Origin: an uncultured Peptoniphilus sp.
Lineage (GTDB): Bacteria; Bacillota; Clostridia; Tissierellales; Peptoniphilaceae
DNA length: 64,000 nt
Assembly (NCBI RefSeq): GCF_946998875.1
Contig: NZ_CAMQAY010000003.1
Coordinates: 81,817 to 145,816, forward strand
Direction: 5' to 3'
A program made the translations under genes and the position numbers. Each line of letters opens with the position of its first letter. The stretch's first letter is position 1. The notes below the pieces were generated by a model. That model was not told where the DNA came from. It did not search any database and saw only the letters and a list, made by a program, of their open reading frames with translations. This document shows positions 24,326 to 34,111 of this stretch, piece after piece.

Positions 24326-25282
24326 TTAATTATTTCTTTCATAAGGAATTCCATCTGCTGATGGTGCTCTTGAGCCCTTAACAAATACTATTAAAACAAT
24401 AAGAGTAATTGCATAAGGAATCATTGAAAGTAAATTTGTGTCGATTTTTATTCCAATTGAGCCAAGAAAAACTGATAGACCTTGGGCAAAACCAAATAAT
24501 AGACAAGCAAGCATGGCACCTTGTGGTCTCCATCCTCCAAAGATTACTGCTGCAAGGGCAATAAAACCTTGACCTGATATAAGTGTTTCCCTGTAATTTG
24601 AAACTACTGCAAGAGACATGGATGCTCCACCAAGTCCTGCCAAGAATCCTGAAGCAAGGACGCAGATGTATTTTATTTTGTAGGCGTCAACGCCAAGAGT
24701 TTCTGCTGCCTTAGGGTATTCGCCCACAGCTCTTATTCTTAGTCCAAGCTTTGTCTTGTAGAGAATAAAGTAAACTATAAATACTAGGACAAAGGCAAGA
24801 TAGACTGAAACATATTGTGAAAAAACTATGTCCAAAAATCTAGTGATTCCCTTACCTGAGCCGCCCTTAAATACATTTGCAAATAATACTGGAAGTTTAT
24901 CTTCGTAGTTAATTGACTTAGACATGGCAGCTCCATCAAAGAAAAGTCTGCAAAGGAAAAGTGAAAGTCCTGGCCCAATTAAATTTATGGCAATACCACT
25001 AACAACATGGTCTGCTGCAAAATTTATCGTGGCTATGGCATGAAGAAGGGCAATGAGTAGTCCCCCAAGTCCGCCACATATAAAGGCAAGCCAAGGATTT
25101 CCCACATAATATCCAACAATTGAGCCAACTACTGCTCCTATGGACATCATTCCTTCAAGTCCAATATTTACAACTCCTGAGTTTTCAGATAAAACTCCAC
25201 CAAGAGCTGTATAAATAAGAGGGGCTGAATATAAAAGTGTAATTGATAAAATACTTGCTAAACTTAAAAGTGGACTATTCAT
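24326..25282 (-). CDS. BMP-type nucleoside ABC transporter, permease 2
   Basis: A 318-residue permease of the branched-chain/ribose-type family, like NupQ (YufQ). Seven to eight hydrophobic helices. The family sequence SENSGVVNIGLEGMMSIGA (~32-50) and SNYRETLISGQGFIALAAVIFGGWRP (~228-253) are visible. It overlaps permease 1 by 8 nt and is the last gene of the operon. Confidence 0.92.
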   Translation of the reverse strand: MNSPLLSLASILSITLLYSAPLIYTALGGVLSENSGVVNIGLEGMMSIGAVVGSIVGYYVGNPWLAFICGGLGGLLIALLHAIATINFAADHVVSGIAINLIGPGLSLFLCRLFFDGAAMSKSINYEDKLPVLFANVFKGGSGKGITRFLDIVFSQYVSVYLAFVLVFIVYFILYKTKLGLRIRAVGEYPKAAETLGVDAYKIKYICVLASGFLAGLGGASMSLAVVSNYRETLISGQGFIALAAVIFGGWRPQGAMLACLLFGFAQGLSVFLGSIGIKIDTNLLSMIPYAITLIVLIVFVKGSRAPSADGIPYERNN

Positions 25283-26402
25283 TTGCTCCTCCTTTTTTTA
25301 CATCCTTTGAATCCTTCTTGAACCATTTGCCTGAGAAAAATCTAATCATATCTAAAAGTTTTGGCATTGCTATAAATAAAATCATAATGCCCACAATTAT
25401 TTTAACTACTTCAGAGTAAGTGCCAATTGTTGTAAGTTTTCCTCCCCCATAAGTTAGGCCTGCGTATAAAAGTGCAGCCGGAATTGTTCCAAGAGGATTA
25501 TTTCCAGCAATAAGTGCAACAGCCATGCCATCAAAGCCATATCCTTCTTGCCCAGCCATAATTCCTATGTTTCCAGAAACTCCAAGAACTGTAATTGCCC
25601 CTGCAAGCCCTGCCAAAATTCCTGCTATGCCCATAGATGTAACAATGGATTTATTAATGCTAATGCCGCCATATTCTGCTGCCTTTTGGTTAAAGCCAAC
25701 GGCACGAAGTTCGTAACCAAGAGTTGTCTTTTTAAGAATATACCAAATTACGATTGCAGCTACTATGGCAATAATAATTCCAAAATTCACTGGCGGATTT
25801 AAAATATCTCTCAAAAATTTATTATTTGCCAAGACTGCCTTACCAGCCTCACTTGCCTTCCAAGAGCCAAGAATTTTTATAGAGGCACTTTTTTTAATTG
25901 GATAGGAGTTGTCTGACTCAATGTTTCTAAGTAATGGAAAACTTAAAAGATAGTTGCTGAGGTAAAAGGCAATCCAGTTCATCATAATTGATGAAATAAC
26001 TTCATTTACTTCGAATTTTGCCTTTAAAATACCAACTAAGGCTCCCCATATATAACCGCAAAGAGCTCCAGCAAGAAGAGCTACAAGACCGTGAAGGACT
26101 GGTGGCAAGTCTACTAAAAGACCAACAACTAGGGCTCCAATAGAACCAACAATGTATTGACCTTCAGCACCAATGTTAAATAGTCCTGTGTTAAAGGCAA
26201 AGGCAACGGAAAGTCCAGTTAAGATTAGTGGCACTGCCTTTACAATTGTCCAGGAAATATATTTTGGCTTGCCAAAGGCGCCAAAAAATATAACCTTGTA
26301 AGCTTCTATTGGATTAGTTCCACTGACTATTAAAATAATTGAGCCAATAATAATACCAAGTATAATGGCAAGCACTGTATATAAAAATCTATTTCTCTTC
26401 AT
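25275..26402 (-). CDS. BMP-type nucleoside ABC transporter, permease 1
   Basis: A 375-residue permease like NupP (YufP). It has an N-terminal membrane helix, a core with TGLFNIGAEGQYIVGSIGA (~72-90), and GQEGYGFDGMAVALIAGNNPLG (~285-306), and ends in a charged tail. It overlaps the ATPase by 14 nt. It pairs with the 24326-25282 permease. Confidence 0.92.
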   Translation of the reverse strand: MKRNRFLYTVLAIILGIIIGSIILIVSGTNPIEAYKVIFFGAFGKPKYISWTIVKAVPLILTGLSVAFAFNTGLFNIGAEGQYIVGSIGALVVGLLVDLPPVLHGLVALLAGALCGYIWGALVGILKAKFEVNEVISSIMMNWIAFYLSNYLLSFPLLRNIESDNSYPIKKSASIKILGSWKASEAGKAVLANNKFLRDILNPPVNFGIIIAIVAAIVIWYILKKTTLGYELRAVGFNQKAAEYGGISINKSIVTSMGIAGILAGLAGAITVLGVSGNIGIMAGQEGYGFDGMAVALIAGNNPLGTIPAALLYAGLTYGGGKLTTIGTYSEVVKIIVGIMILFIAMPKLLDMIRFFSGKWFKKDSKDVKKGGANE

Positions 26403-27921
26403 TTTTACCTCCTGCCATGTATAGTCCTATTTCACTTTCATTAGTTTCTTTGGCGTCAAAAGTTTTTAAAATTTTGCCATTGTAGATTACAGAAATCCTA
26501 TCAGAAAGAGCCATAATTTCATCTAGTTCAAAGGAAATTAAAAGGACTGCCTTGCCCTTGTCCCTTTGATTAATTAAAAAGTTTCTGATGTATTCTATGG
26601 CACCAACATCAAGACCCCTAGTAGGTTGTGCCGAAATTAAAAGATCTGGGTCTTCTGAAATTTCTCTTGCAAGAATTACCTTTTGTTGATTTCCACCAGA
26701 AAGCTCTCCAGCCAGTCTATTTATATTTCTAGGTCTGATGTCGTAATCATCTTCCAGCTTTGTAGCATTGTCTTCAATCTTTTTAAAATCTAAAATTCCC
26801 TTTTTAGAGTATTTGTCTTTGTAATAATTTTTTAAAATCAAATTTTCTGCAACGCTAAAATCTAAAACTAGACCTCTAAGCTGTCTATCTTCTGGAATTG
26901 AATTAATTCCCCTTTCAATAATTTCTCTTGGACTTTTATTTAAAATTTCCTCGCCCTTAAAAATAATTGAGCCGCTTTCGGCTAACTTTAGACCAGTTAA
27001 AGTCTCAATGAGTTCAGATTGACCGTTGCCATCAACGCCAGCTATGCCGTGGATTTCTCCAGCCTTTACATCTAAATCAAGCTCGTCTAATTTTTTTACA
27101 TTTCTAAAATCTCTTGCACACAATTTTTTGATTTCAAGTATAGTATCGCCAGCTTCCACATCTTTTTTGTCAACATCAAGATGAACTGCTCTACCAACCA
27201 TCATGTCTGCAAGTTCTGATTCAGTAACATCTGAGACATCTACAGTTTCAATTTTTTTGCCACGCCTTATAATTGTGCACCTATGTGCCATTTGTTTAAT
27301 TTCCTTTAATTTGTGAGTGATAATTATAATTGACTTACCTTCCTTGGAAAGGTTTTTTATAATTTCGATGAGCTCAGTAATTTCTTGAGGCGTCAAAACA
27401 GCTGTTGGCTCGTCAAAAATTAAAATATCAGCACCTCTATAAAGCACCTTTAAAATTTCAACTTTTTGTTGAGTACCAACAGAAATATCCTGAATCTTAG
27501 CGTCGGGGTCGATTTTAAAACCATATCTCTCAGAAAGAGCAATGACATCTTCCCTTGCCTTTTTAATGTCCACCTTTATGCCCTTCATGGGCTCCATGCC
27601 AAGAATAATATTTTCAACGACAGTAAAGGGCTCAATTAACATAAAATGTTGGTGAACCATGCCAAGTCCTGCCTTGATTGCATCATTGGGGTCCTTAAAT
27701 ACTTTTTTTTCATTGTTTATATAAATCTCACCTGATGTAGGAGTACTCATGCCGTAAAGCATATTCATAAGAGTGGTTTTGCCGGCACCATTTTCTCCAA
27801 GAAGGGAATGAATTTCACCTCTTCTAATATCAAGATCAATTCCATCATTTGCAACGAAATCTCCAAACTTTTTTGTGATATTCTCCATGCGAACGACTAA
27901 ATCTTTGTTATCAATTTCCAA
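26389..27921 (-). CDS. BMP-type nucleoside ABC transporter, ATPase
   Basis: A 510-residue ATPase with two ABC domains, like NupO and the sugar importers RbsA/MglA. Domain 1 has Walker A GENGAGKTT and Walker B ILIFDEPTAVLTP. Domain 2 is degenerate at Walker A (GVDGNGQSE) but keeps LSGGNQQK. In the first domain the signature is replaced by ISVGTQQKVEIL. It is separated from the binding-protein gene by a hairpin that could lower its expression relative to the lipoprotein. Confidence 0.93.
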   Translation of the reverse strand: MEIDNKDLVVRMENITKKFGDFVANDGIDLDIRRGEIHSLLGENGAGKTTLMNMLYGMSTPTSGEIYINNEKKVFKDPNDAIKAGLGMVHQHFMLIEPFTVVENIILGMEPMKGIKVDIKKAREDVIALSERYGFKIDPDAKIQDISVGTQQKVEILKVLYRGADILIFDEPTAVLTPQEITELIEIIKNLSKEGKSIIIITHKLKEIKQMAHRCTIIRRGKKIETVDVSDVTESELADMMVGRAVHLDVDKKDVEAGDTILEIKKLCARDFRNVKKLDELDLDVKAGEIHGIAGVDGNGQSELIETLTGLKLAESGSIIFKGEEILNKSPREIIERGINSIPEDRQLRGLVLDFSVAENLILKNYYKDKYSKKGILDFKKIEDNATKLEDDYDIRPRNINRLAGELSGGNQQKVILAREISEDPDLLISAQPTRGLDVGAIEYIRNFLINQRDKGKAVLLISFELDEIMALSDRISVIYNGKILKTFDAKETNESEIGLYMAGGKNEEK

Positions 27922-27994
27922 GACAAACGCTCCTTTGTTTTATTAAGTAAATTATACCAAAGATTTATGATTTTTTGAAATAAATTGCAAGAAA

Positions 27995-28024
27995 AAAGCC
28001 ACCTCATAAAAATGAGATGACTTT
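27995..28024 (-). terminator. Hairpin between the binding protein and ATPase genes
   Basis: On minus the RNA forms a 13-bp stem (28024-28012 with 28007-27995, including G-U pairs), followed by a T run. Position directly after the lipoprotein gene and before the ATPase suggests a partial terminator that raises the binding-protein share. Confidence 0.65.
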
Positions 28025-28043
28025 AAAAAAACTTTTTCAAAAA

Positions 28044-29138
28044 TTATTTGTATTCATTGTAAGTTTCTTCGTTATAAGGAACTTTGATTTCTCCAGAAAC
28101 AATTTTCTTAGAGATTTCTTCAACGCTCTTTAAAACTTCTGGCTTAACATTTTTATCAGATGTTGGTGCAATACCTACTGCTCCGTCATCAGCTAAACCA
28201 AATTCAATAGTTCTTCCACCTTCAAATTTGCCTTCTTGCATATCTTTTACAACTTGGTAAACAGCAACATCGCCATTTTTCATTGCAGAAGTTAATACAT
28301 TTTCAGGAGCTCTGTCGCTTTGGTCTCTATCAACACCAATTGCCCACTTGCCAGCTTCTTTAGCAGCTTCGATAACACCTTCGCCTGCTCCACCAGCTGC
28401 GTGGAATACTACATCAGCACCATTTTGGTACATTGTAGCAGTAATTGATTTACCCTTTTGTGCATCAGAGAAGTTTCCAACATATTGGCTAAGAACTTCG
28501 ATTTCAGTTCCTCTTTCCTTAGCTGCGTAATCAACACCAGCCTTGTAGCCATATTCGAATCCCCAAATGATATTACTTTCTTGACCACCAACAAAACCAA
28601 CTTTATTAGTTTCAGTAGTCATACCAGCAATGTAACCAACTAAGAAAGATGGTTCTTGTGCTCTAAACATAATTCCAAGTAAGTTTTTAGGAGCTTCAAT
28701 CTTGTTACCCTTTCCATCAACTGTAACATCAACGTCAACTATTGCATAGTTAATTTCAGGATACATTCCAGCAGCTTCAGCTACATTGCCACCCATTTTG
28801 TAACCAGCGCCAACGATTAAATTCTTTTCTTGGTCAGCAAAAGTTTCTAAGTTTGGAGTGTAGTCCTTAGTGTCCTTAGATTCAATGTATTCAGCCTTGA
28901 TTCCAAGTTCTTTTTGAGCTTTTTGAAGTCCTTCCCATACACCTTGGTTAAAGGATTGGTCGTTAACTCCACCTTCGTCAGTAACAAAACCAACATTTAC
29001 ATCAGTTTTAGCTTCTGTACTTTCTTCTTTAGTAGCGTTTGCAGCCTTATTATCAGCTTCTTTTTTATTTCCGCCACCACATGCAACAAGTGTCATTGCC
29101 ATTAATAACACTGCTAGCAAAGTAAGTTTCTTCTTCAT
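28044..29138 (-). CDS. BMP-family nucleoside-binding lipoprotein
   Basis: A 364-residue lipoprotein with signal peptide and lipobox (LVACGGG). It continues as a PnrA/TmpC/BmpA binding domain: GFVTDEGGVNDQSFNQGVWEGL (~50-71), GFVGGQESNIIWGFEYGYKAG and IGVDRDQSDRAPENVLTSAMKN. The family binds purine (and some pyrimidine) nucleosides outside the membrane. First gene of the importer, with AGGAGGA and a good promoter. Confidence 0.93.
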   Translation of the reverse strand: MKKKLTLLAVLLMAMTLVACGGGNKKEADNKAANATKEESTEAKTDVNVGFVTDEGGVNDQSFNQGVWEGLQKAQKELGIKAEYIESKDTKDYTPNLETFADQEKNLIVGAGYKMGGNVAEAAGMYPEINYAIVDVDVTVDGKGNKIEAPKNLLGIMFRAQEPSFLVGYIAGMTTETNKVGFVGGQESNIIWGFEYGYKAGVDYAAKERGTEIEVLSQYVGNFSDAQKGKSITATMYQNGADVVFHAAGGAGEGVIEAAKEAGKWAIGVDRDQSDRAPENVLTSAMKNGDVAVYQVVKDMQEGKFEGGRTIEFGLADDGAVGIAPTSDKNVKPEVLKSVEEISKKIVSGEIKVPYNEETYNEYK

Positions 29139-29168
29139 AAATAAATCCTCCTATTTGTATTTAATTAA

Positions 29169-29197
29169 ATTATATATTATAGCGACACTTATTTCAA
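29169..29197 (-). promoter_or_regulatory. Promoter of the nucleoside importer operon
   Basis: On minus, TTGAAA (29197-29192), a 17-nt spacer and TATAAT (29174-29169). A second TATAAT lies at 29181-29176. No purine riboswitch is seen between it and the start codon. Confidence 0.7.
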
Positions 29198-29251
29198 TTT
29201 TATATAAAAATAAAAATTTTTAGAAAAAAGTTTTCACAAATCTTCCCATAA

Positions 29252-29278
29252 AAAAAGCCCAACTGAGTTGAGCTTTAA
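29252..29278 (-). terminator. Terminator of the orphan membrane protein gene
   Basis: On minus AAAGCTCAAC / GTTGGGCTTT (29276-29267 with 29263-29254, one mismatch), followed by a T run, ~25 nt past the stop. Confidence 0.75.
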
Positions 29279-29299
29279 ATAATATTTTGTTATTCTTTT

Positions 29300-30328
29300 T
29301 TATCCTATGAAAACTCTTGGTATCATAAATAATACTACTGATAATACAAAGTACATTAACAAAAAGGCTAGTGATTGTTTCATTTCCTTTGTGCCAAAAG
29401 TTACATCATCATCTGCTGCTAAAAATCTTGCAACAATTGATGCTATAAATCCTAAAATTGGATAGATAATTAATAGTCCAAGGTTACTTGTTCCCTTGTC
29501 CATAAATCTATAAAAGGCAGGAATCATAATAAATAGTGCACCAAGATAAATTGGGAAGCTTCCCTTGCCTAGCCAGATTAGTGCAATCACAGCAAGTGTC
29601 AAAACTAAAAAGGCAACTGTTGAAATTGTGTTGATTAGAGAAATTTTATTTATCAAGCCTTGGTCTATTAGTTCCAATTTATTGATATAATAACCTGAAT
29701 TTGTGTAGGCTTCCTTTACGCTATCTGTTGATTTTGTCGTTTCTGTCCAGTTTTCTACCTTTGCATTGGTTACAAATATAGATGCGTCTTCAACTTTTTG
29801 TCCGCCAGAAAAATATAGTGGGTTTGGATTATAGTAAACTTCAAAGGCATATTCTCCAATCTTTTCTGACAAATCTAATTTTACTTCACTTACTGCATTA
29901 AAATCTTTATTTTCAGTTTTGTTGTAAAAATCTTTAACTTTTAATTTTAATTTTTCTTCAAAAAGTGATTTGTTAATTTTGTCAAAGTCGCCCTTTAGCT
30001 TTACCTTTGACTTGCTAAAGTTTGCACCCTCGCCAAAGAAAATTTGCCTTGTTGGTGTGCCCATTATTCTTGCAGTTGTGTCTTCGCCTGTGTAATTGAA
30101 TTTTATGTCATATTTTATGAGTTTTTCACTACCTTCATTTACAACAGACCTTGCAACTTGAAGATTTTCCACTCCATCGGAATTGTTAAATAAAATTCCG
30201 TCAAATTCTCTTTCCACATTTGAGTTTGGCCACATAAGAGACTTACTAAAAAAAGCAGTTAAAGAAACTAACATAAGTACTAATAAGAAAATTGCAAATA
30301 TTACAAGCTTTTTTATTCTCTTGTTCAT
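29300..30328 (-). CDS. Hypothetical membrane-anchored protein
   Basis: A 342-residue protein that I do not recognise. It has one N-terminal membrane helix (~8-28) and a ~200-residue extracytoplasmic region with many Asn/Lys and beta-strand-like patterns. Four C-terminal helices (~240-340) follow, divided by short charged loops (RFMDKGTSN, ARFLAADDDVTFGTKEMKQS). This layout, a large external domain between one and four helices, is unusual for a transporter and more like a sensor or assembly factor; that is speculation. Monocistronic, with its own terminator. Confidence 0.75.
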   Translation of the reverse strand: MNKRIKKLVIFAIFLLVLMLVSLTAFFSKSLMWPNSNVEREFDGILFNNSDGVENLQVARSVVNEGSEKLIKYDIKFNYTGEDTTARIMGTPTRQIFFGEGANFSKSKVKLKGDFDKINKSLFEEKLKLKVKDFYNKTENKDFNAVSEVKLDLSEKIGEYAFEVYYNPNPLYFSGGQKVEDASIFVTNAKVENWTETTKSTDSVKEAYTNSGYYINKLELIDQGLINKISLINTISTVAFLVLTLAVIALIWLGKGSFPIYLGALFIMIPAFYRFMDKGTSNLGLLIIYPILGFIASIVARFLAADDDVTFGTKEMKQSLAFLLMYFVLSVVLFMIPRVFIG

Positions 30329-30411
30329 TTTAAACCTCCATTATGAAAACATTTCGCTTATACTATATGATATCACATGAAGGTCCTAAAATAAACAAAT
30401 TTATTAGCATA

Positions 30412-31458
30412 TTAAAGATTGGAAGCATTTATTTCTGTCCAAATTCTATCGTAAACTTTTATAAAGTCGCCAAGGTCTCTAAAAGCTTCAAGTGGTGGAA
30501 GTAAGTCTATGTCTGGATAGGCAACCTTTGAATTTTTGATTTCATCTGGAAGAAGTTCCTTTACGCCCTTAACTGGTGAAGTGTAGCCAACGCAGTGTTC
30601 TGCATTTTTTGCTTGGACTTCAGGCTTAAGCATGTAATTTATAAATTTTTCTGCTCCAGAAACATTTTGTGCATTCTTTGGAATTACCATGGAGTCGTAC
30701 CAAATATTTGAGCCTTCCTTTGGCACTACATAATCTAAATCTTCATTTTGTTGCATCATAAGAAGGGCATCGCCTGAATACATTACAGATAAGTTTGCAT
30801 CTCCTTGCACAACTACATCTCTTCCATCGTCATCAAGGTAAGCATATACAAGTGGTTTTTGCTCAATAAGAGATTTTTTAGCTTCTTCAAGTTCCTTTTC
30901 ATTTGTTGAATTTAGTGAGTAGCCAAGTCTTTTTAGGGCAAGACCTAAAGTATCTCTTTGAGAATTATACATAATTATTTGGTCTTTATATTTTTCATTC
31001 CATAAAATATTCCATGAATCAACTTTATCTGTCACTTCTTTTTTGTTATAGACAATTCCCACAGTTCCCCAGAAGTATGGCACAGAATATTTATTTTCTG
31101 GGTCAAAGCTTGGATTTTTTAAAATGTCCTCAACTCCAGCAAAGTTTGGAATGTTTTTGAAATTAATTTCTTGGATCAAGCCTTCCTTAATAAGTCTTTC
31201 AATCATGTAATCACTTGGCACAATTACATCGTACTTGTCTTGTGATTGTGTCATCTTAATGTAAAGGTCTTCGTTGGAAGCGTAAGTGTCATAATTTACT
31301 TTTATTCCAGTTTCCTTTTGGAAATCCTTTAAAATAGATGGGTCGATGTATTCGCCCCAGTTGTAAACATAAATTTCTTCCTTTGCTTGGTCTTTTTTGC
31401 CACAAGCACTTAAAGTCAAAAGCATTAAGACTGATAGGGCTAAAATTATTTTTTTCAT
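30412..31458 (-). CDS. potD: Spermidine/putrescine-binding lipoprotein PotD
   Basis: A 348-residue binding protein with lipobox (LSACGKK) and a PotD/PotF-type fold: YVYNWGEYIDPSILKDF (~30-46), DVIVPSDYMIERL (~78-90), YSVPYFWGTVGIVYNKK (~118-134). The Trp and acidic residues are those that hold polyamines in the family. Last gene of the pot operon; it overlaps potC by 4 nt. Confidence 0.93.
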   Translation of the reverse strand: MKKIILALSVLMLLTLSACGKKDQAKEEIYVYNWGEYIDPSILKDFQKETGIKVNYDTYASNEDLYIKMTQSQDKYDVIVPSDYMIERLIKEGLIQEINFKNIPNFAGVEDILKNPSFDPENKYSVPYFWGTVGIVYNKKEVTDKVDSWNILWNEKYKDQIIMYNSQRDTLGLALKRLGYSLNSTNEKELEEAKKSLIEQKPLVYAYLDDDGRDVVVQGDANLSVMYSGDALLMMQQNEDLDYVVPKEGSNIWYDSMVIPKNAQNVSGAEKFINYMLKPEVQAKNAEHCVGYTSPVKGVKELLPDEIKNSKVAYPDIDLLPPLEAFRDLGDFIKVYDRIWTEINASNL

Positions 31459-32240
31459 ATTTCCACCTCAAATTTTTTATTTTTTTCGCTTCTCTTGTTA
31501 ATTATAACAAGTAAAATCAAGAGAGATACTAGCATAAGCGTTGATACTGCATTTATTGACGGATTGATTCCCTTTCTCGCCATGGAATAAATTGTAATTG
31601 ATAAGTTTGAAACTCCTTGTCCAGTGTTGAAGAAGGAAATTACAAAATCGTCAATGGAAAGTGTAAAGGACATCAAGGCTCCCGTAAGTATTGCAGGTTT
31701 AATTTGTGGAATTACCACATGAAGGATTGCATAAGCTGGCGTGGCGCCTAAATCTAGGGCTGCCTCAAGAGTATTTTTTTGCAATTGATTTAATTTTGGC
31801 AAAATTGACAAAATTACATAGGGAATGCAAAAGACTATGTGTGAAATTATCATAGTTGTGTATCCCATTCTTATATTAAAGAGTCCAAATAAGCCCATTA
31901 GGGCCACAGCTGTTACTATGTCTGGGTTTATTACTGGAAGATAATTTATATTTAAGATTGCATCCTTCTTAAATCCTCTAAGTTCATTTATGGCTATGGC
32001 TGAAATTGTACCAACTACTGTGGAAATTATTGTCGCCACAAGAGCCACAAAAATTGTTGTCCAAAGGGAGGATAAAATTGCTGGGTCATTAAATAAATTT
32101 TTGTACCACTTTAAGGTAAAGCCTGCCCAGGAACCCCTTAGTTTTGAATTGTTAAAACTAAAGACAACGAGAATTACTATGGGAGCGTACAAGAATACAA
32201 AAATCAAAAATAAATAAATTCTATCAATTATTTTTTTCAA
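31455..32240 (-). CDS. potC: Polyamine ABC transporter permease PotC
   Basis: A 261-residue permease with six helices and the EAA loop LEAALDLGATPAYAILHVVIPQIKPAI (~157-183). Overlaps potB and potD by 4 nt each. It partners PotB as the inner-membrane channel. Confidence 0.93.
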   Translation of the reverse strand: MKKIIDRIYLFLIFVFLYAPIVILVVFSFNNSKLRGSWAGFTLKWYKNLFNDPAILSSLWTTIFVALVATIISTVVGTISAIAINELRGFKKDAILNINYLPVINPDIVTAVALMGLFGLFNIRMGYTTMIISHIVFCIPYVILSILPKLNQLQKNTLEAALDLGATPAYAILHVVIPQIKPAILTGALMSFTLSIDDFVISFFNTGQGVSNLSITIYSMARKGINPSINAVSTLMLVSLLILLVIINKRSEKNKKFEVEI

Positions 32241-33070
32241 AATATATCCCCTCCCAAATCTCCAGTTTTAATTTTTTTGTTAAATAGTTTTGGCACAACT
32301 AAAATCAAAAGCATAATTACAATTAAAATCATGGAAATGGCAGAGCCAAAGCCCCAATCTCCTGTGAAAGTAAATTGTTTTTCGATTAAGTTACCTATTA
32401 AGTAGAAGTTGTTTCCACCAAGTAGGTTAGGCACTACGAAAGTAGAAATTGCTGGAATAAATACCATAGTTATGCCAGTGTAAATGCCAGGAAGTGATAG
32501 CGGAAAAATAACTTTTGTGAAAACTTCAAAGTCATTTGCTCCTAGGTCCTTGGCTGCTTCAATTAATTTTTGATCCATTTTTAAGAGGACTGTGTAAATG
32601 GGAAGAACCATAAAGGGCAAGAAGTTATAAACCATGCCTATCATAATTGCCTTGGAATTATACATAAGATCCCAAGGTCCCAGTCCAAAAAGTCCAATAA
32701 ATTTATTTATAAGTCCCTTGTTGCCGAGAAGAGTTAGCCAAGCGTAAGTCCTTAGTAAGAAATTCATCCACATGGGAATTATGAAAATTAAAATCATGTT
32801 ATTTCTAACTTTTTCACTCATCTTTGAAATAATATAGGCAACTGGATAACCAACAATTAAGCATAAAATTGTTGATAGACCAGCAAGAATTAGTGAAGTT
32901 ATTAAAATTTTTACATATAAAGGTTCAAAAAATCTTGAAAAGTTGTCAAGAGTAAAGGCAAATTCAGATAAATCTGTATTTGAACTTAGGGCATGAGCAA
33001 GTATTAAAAATAGTGGCAGTACAATAAAAATTAGTCCCCAAAATAAATAAATTAGTGAAAATTTTTTCAT
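32237..33070 (-). CDS. potB: Polyamine ABC transporter permease PotB
   Basis: A 277-residue permease with six helices. The EAA loop IEAAKDLGANDFEVFTKVIFPLSLPGI is at ~171-197, and WMNFLLRTYAWLTLLGNKGLIN (~101-122) is typical of PotB. It overlaps potA by 4 nt. Confidence 0.93.
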   Translation of the reverse strand: MKKFSLIYLFWGLIFIVLPLFLILAHALSSNTDLSEFAFTLDNFSRFFEPLYVKILITSLILAGLSTILCLIVGYPVAYIISKMSEKVRNNMILIFIIPMWMNFLLRTYAWLTLLGNKGLINKFIGLFGLGPWDLMYNSKAIMIGMVYNFLPFMVLPIYTVLLKMDQKLIEAAKDLGANDFEVFTKVIFPLSLPGIYTGITMVFIPAISTFVVPNLLGGNNFYLIGNLIEKQFTFTGDWGFGSAISMILIVIMLLILVVPKLFNKKIKTGDLGGDIF

Positions 33071-34101
33071 ATCAACCTCATTACATGGATTAGATCAGGC
33101 TTTATAATTATGCCTGTCTTTTCACCCACTTCTCTCTTTTCTGTTGATTGCACAAGCATGGAGTAACCATCTACATCCACAGTCATCTCATAGTGAACAC
33201 CCTTAAAGACAAGACTTGTCACAGTTCCCTCAATTTGATAATTTTCATCTACTAAGAGCACATCTTCAGGTCTTACAACTACTTCAACATCTTCCATGTC
33301 CTTAAAACCACTGTCCACGCAAGTAAAGTCGTAATCTAAAAATCTTACCTTAAAGTCACGAAGCATCTTCGCCTTGATAATATTTGATTCGCCAATAAAA
33401 TCTGCAACGAAGGCATTTTTTGGCTCGTTGTAAATATTTAAAGGACTATCCATTTGTTGAATTTCACCATTATTTAAGACGACAACAGTGTCACTCATGG
33501 AGAGTGCCTCTTCTTGGTCGTGAGTTACATAAATAAAAGTTATGCCAACACTTTTTTGAATTCTTTTAAGCTCAATCTGCATTGCTTGTCTAAGTTTTAA
33601 GTCAAGGGCACCAAGAGGTTCATCAAGAAGGAGAACTTCGGGTTCATTTACAAGAGCTCTTGCAATGGCAATTCTCTGTTGCTGACCACCAGATAGGGAT
33701 TCAATTTCTCTATTTTCAAAGCCAACAAGGTTTACAAGTTTTAAAACTTCTTTTACCTTTTCCTTTATAATCTTTTTGTCCATTTTTTTAATATTAAGGC
33801 CGAAGGCAATGTTGTTGTAGACATTCATGTGTGGAAAGAGGGCATATTTTTGAAAAACTGTGTTGATTTTTCTCTCATAGGGCTCTTTATTAGTAATATC
33901 TTCTCCATTGAAAAGAATTTTCCCCTCATCAGGTTCTTCAAAGCCACCAATAAGTCTTAATATCGTAGTTTTACCACAGCCAGAAGGACCTAAAATTGTT
34001 AAGAATTCATCTTTTTTAACCTTAAAATCAAAATCCTTTAAAATAACATTGTCTCCAAAAGATTTTGTCACATTTTTTAATTCAATTACATAATTTTCCA
34101 T
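33067..34101 (-). CDS. potA: Polyamine ABC transporter ATPase PotA
   Basis: A 344-residue ATPase of the CUT1/Pot family. It has Walker A GPSGCGKTT (~38-46), signature LSGGQQQR, Walker B VLLLDEPLGALD, and a C-terminal TOBE regulatory domain (~270-344). It follows the regulator gene by 10 nt in the same direction. Confidence 0.94.
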   Translation of the reverse strand: MENYVIELKNVTKSFGDNVILKDFDFKVKKDEFLTILGPSGCGKTTILRLIGGFEEPDEGKILFNGEDITNKEPYERKINTVFQKYALFPHMNVYNNIAFGLNIKKMDKKIIKEKVKEVLKLVNLVGFENREIESLSGGQQQRIAIARALVNEPEVLLLDEPLGALDLKLRQAMQIELKRIQKSVGITFIYVTHDQEEALSMSDTVVVLNNGEIQQMDSPLNIYNEPKNAFVADFIGESNIIKAKMLRDFKVRFLDYDFTCVDSGFKDMEDVEVVVRPEDVLLVDENYQIEGTVTSLVFKGVHYEMTVDVDGYSMLVQSTEKREVGEKTGIIIKPDLIHVMRLI

Positions 34102-34111
34102 AATTCACCGC

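Noticed and set aside
29139..29299. Possible purine riboswitch before the nucleoside importer
   Set aside because: The leader after the promoter is only about 30 nt and AT-rich. It has no conserved three-way junction sequence.
30412..34101. Pot operon as an iron (FbpABC) importer
   Set aside because: Binding-protein motifs (YVYNWGEYI, DVIVPSDYM) and the four-gene order with an XRE-cupin regulator fit polyamine transport much better.
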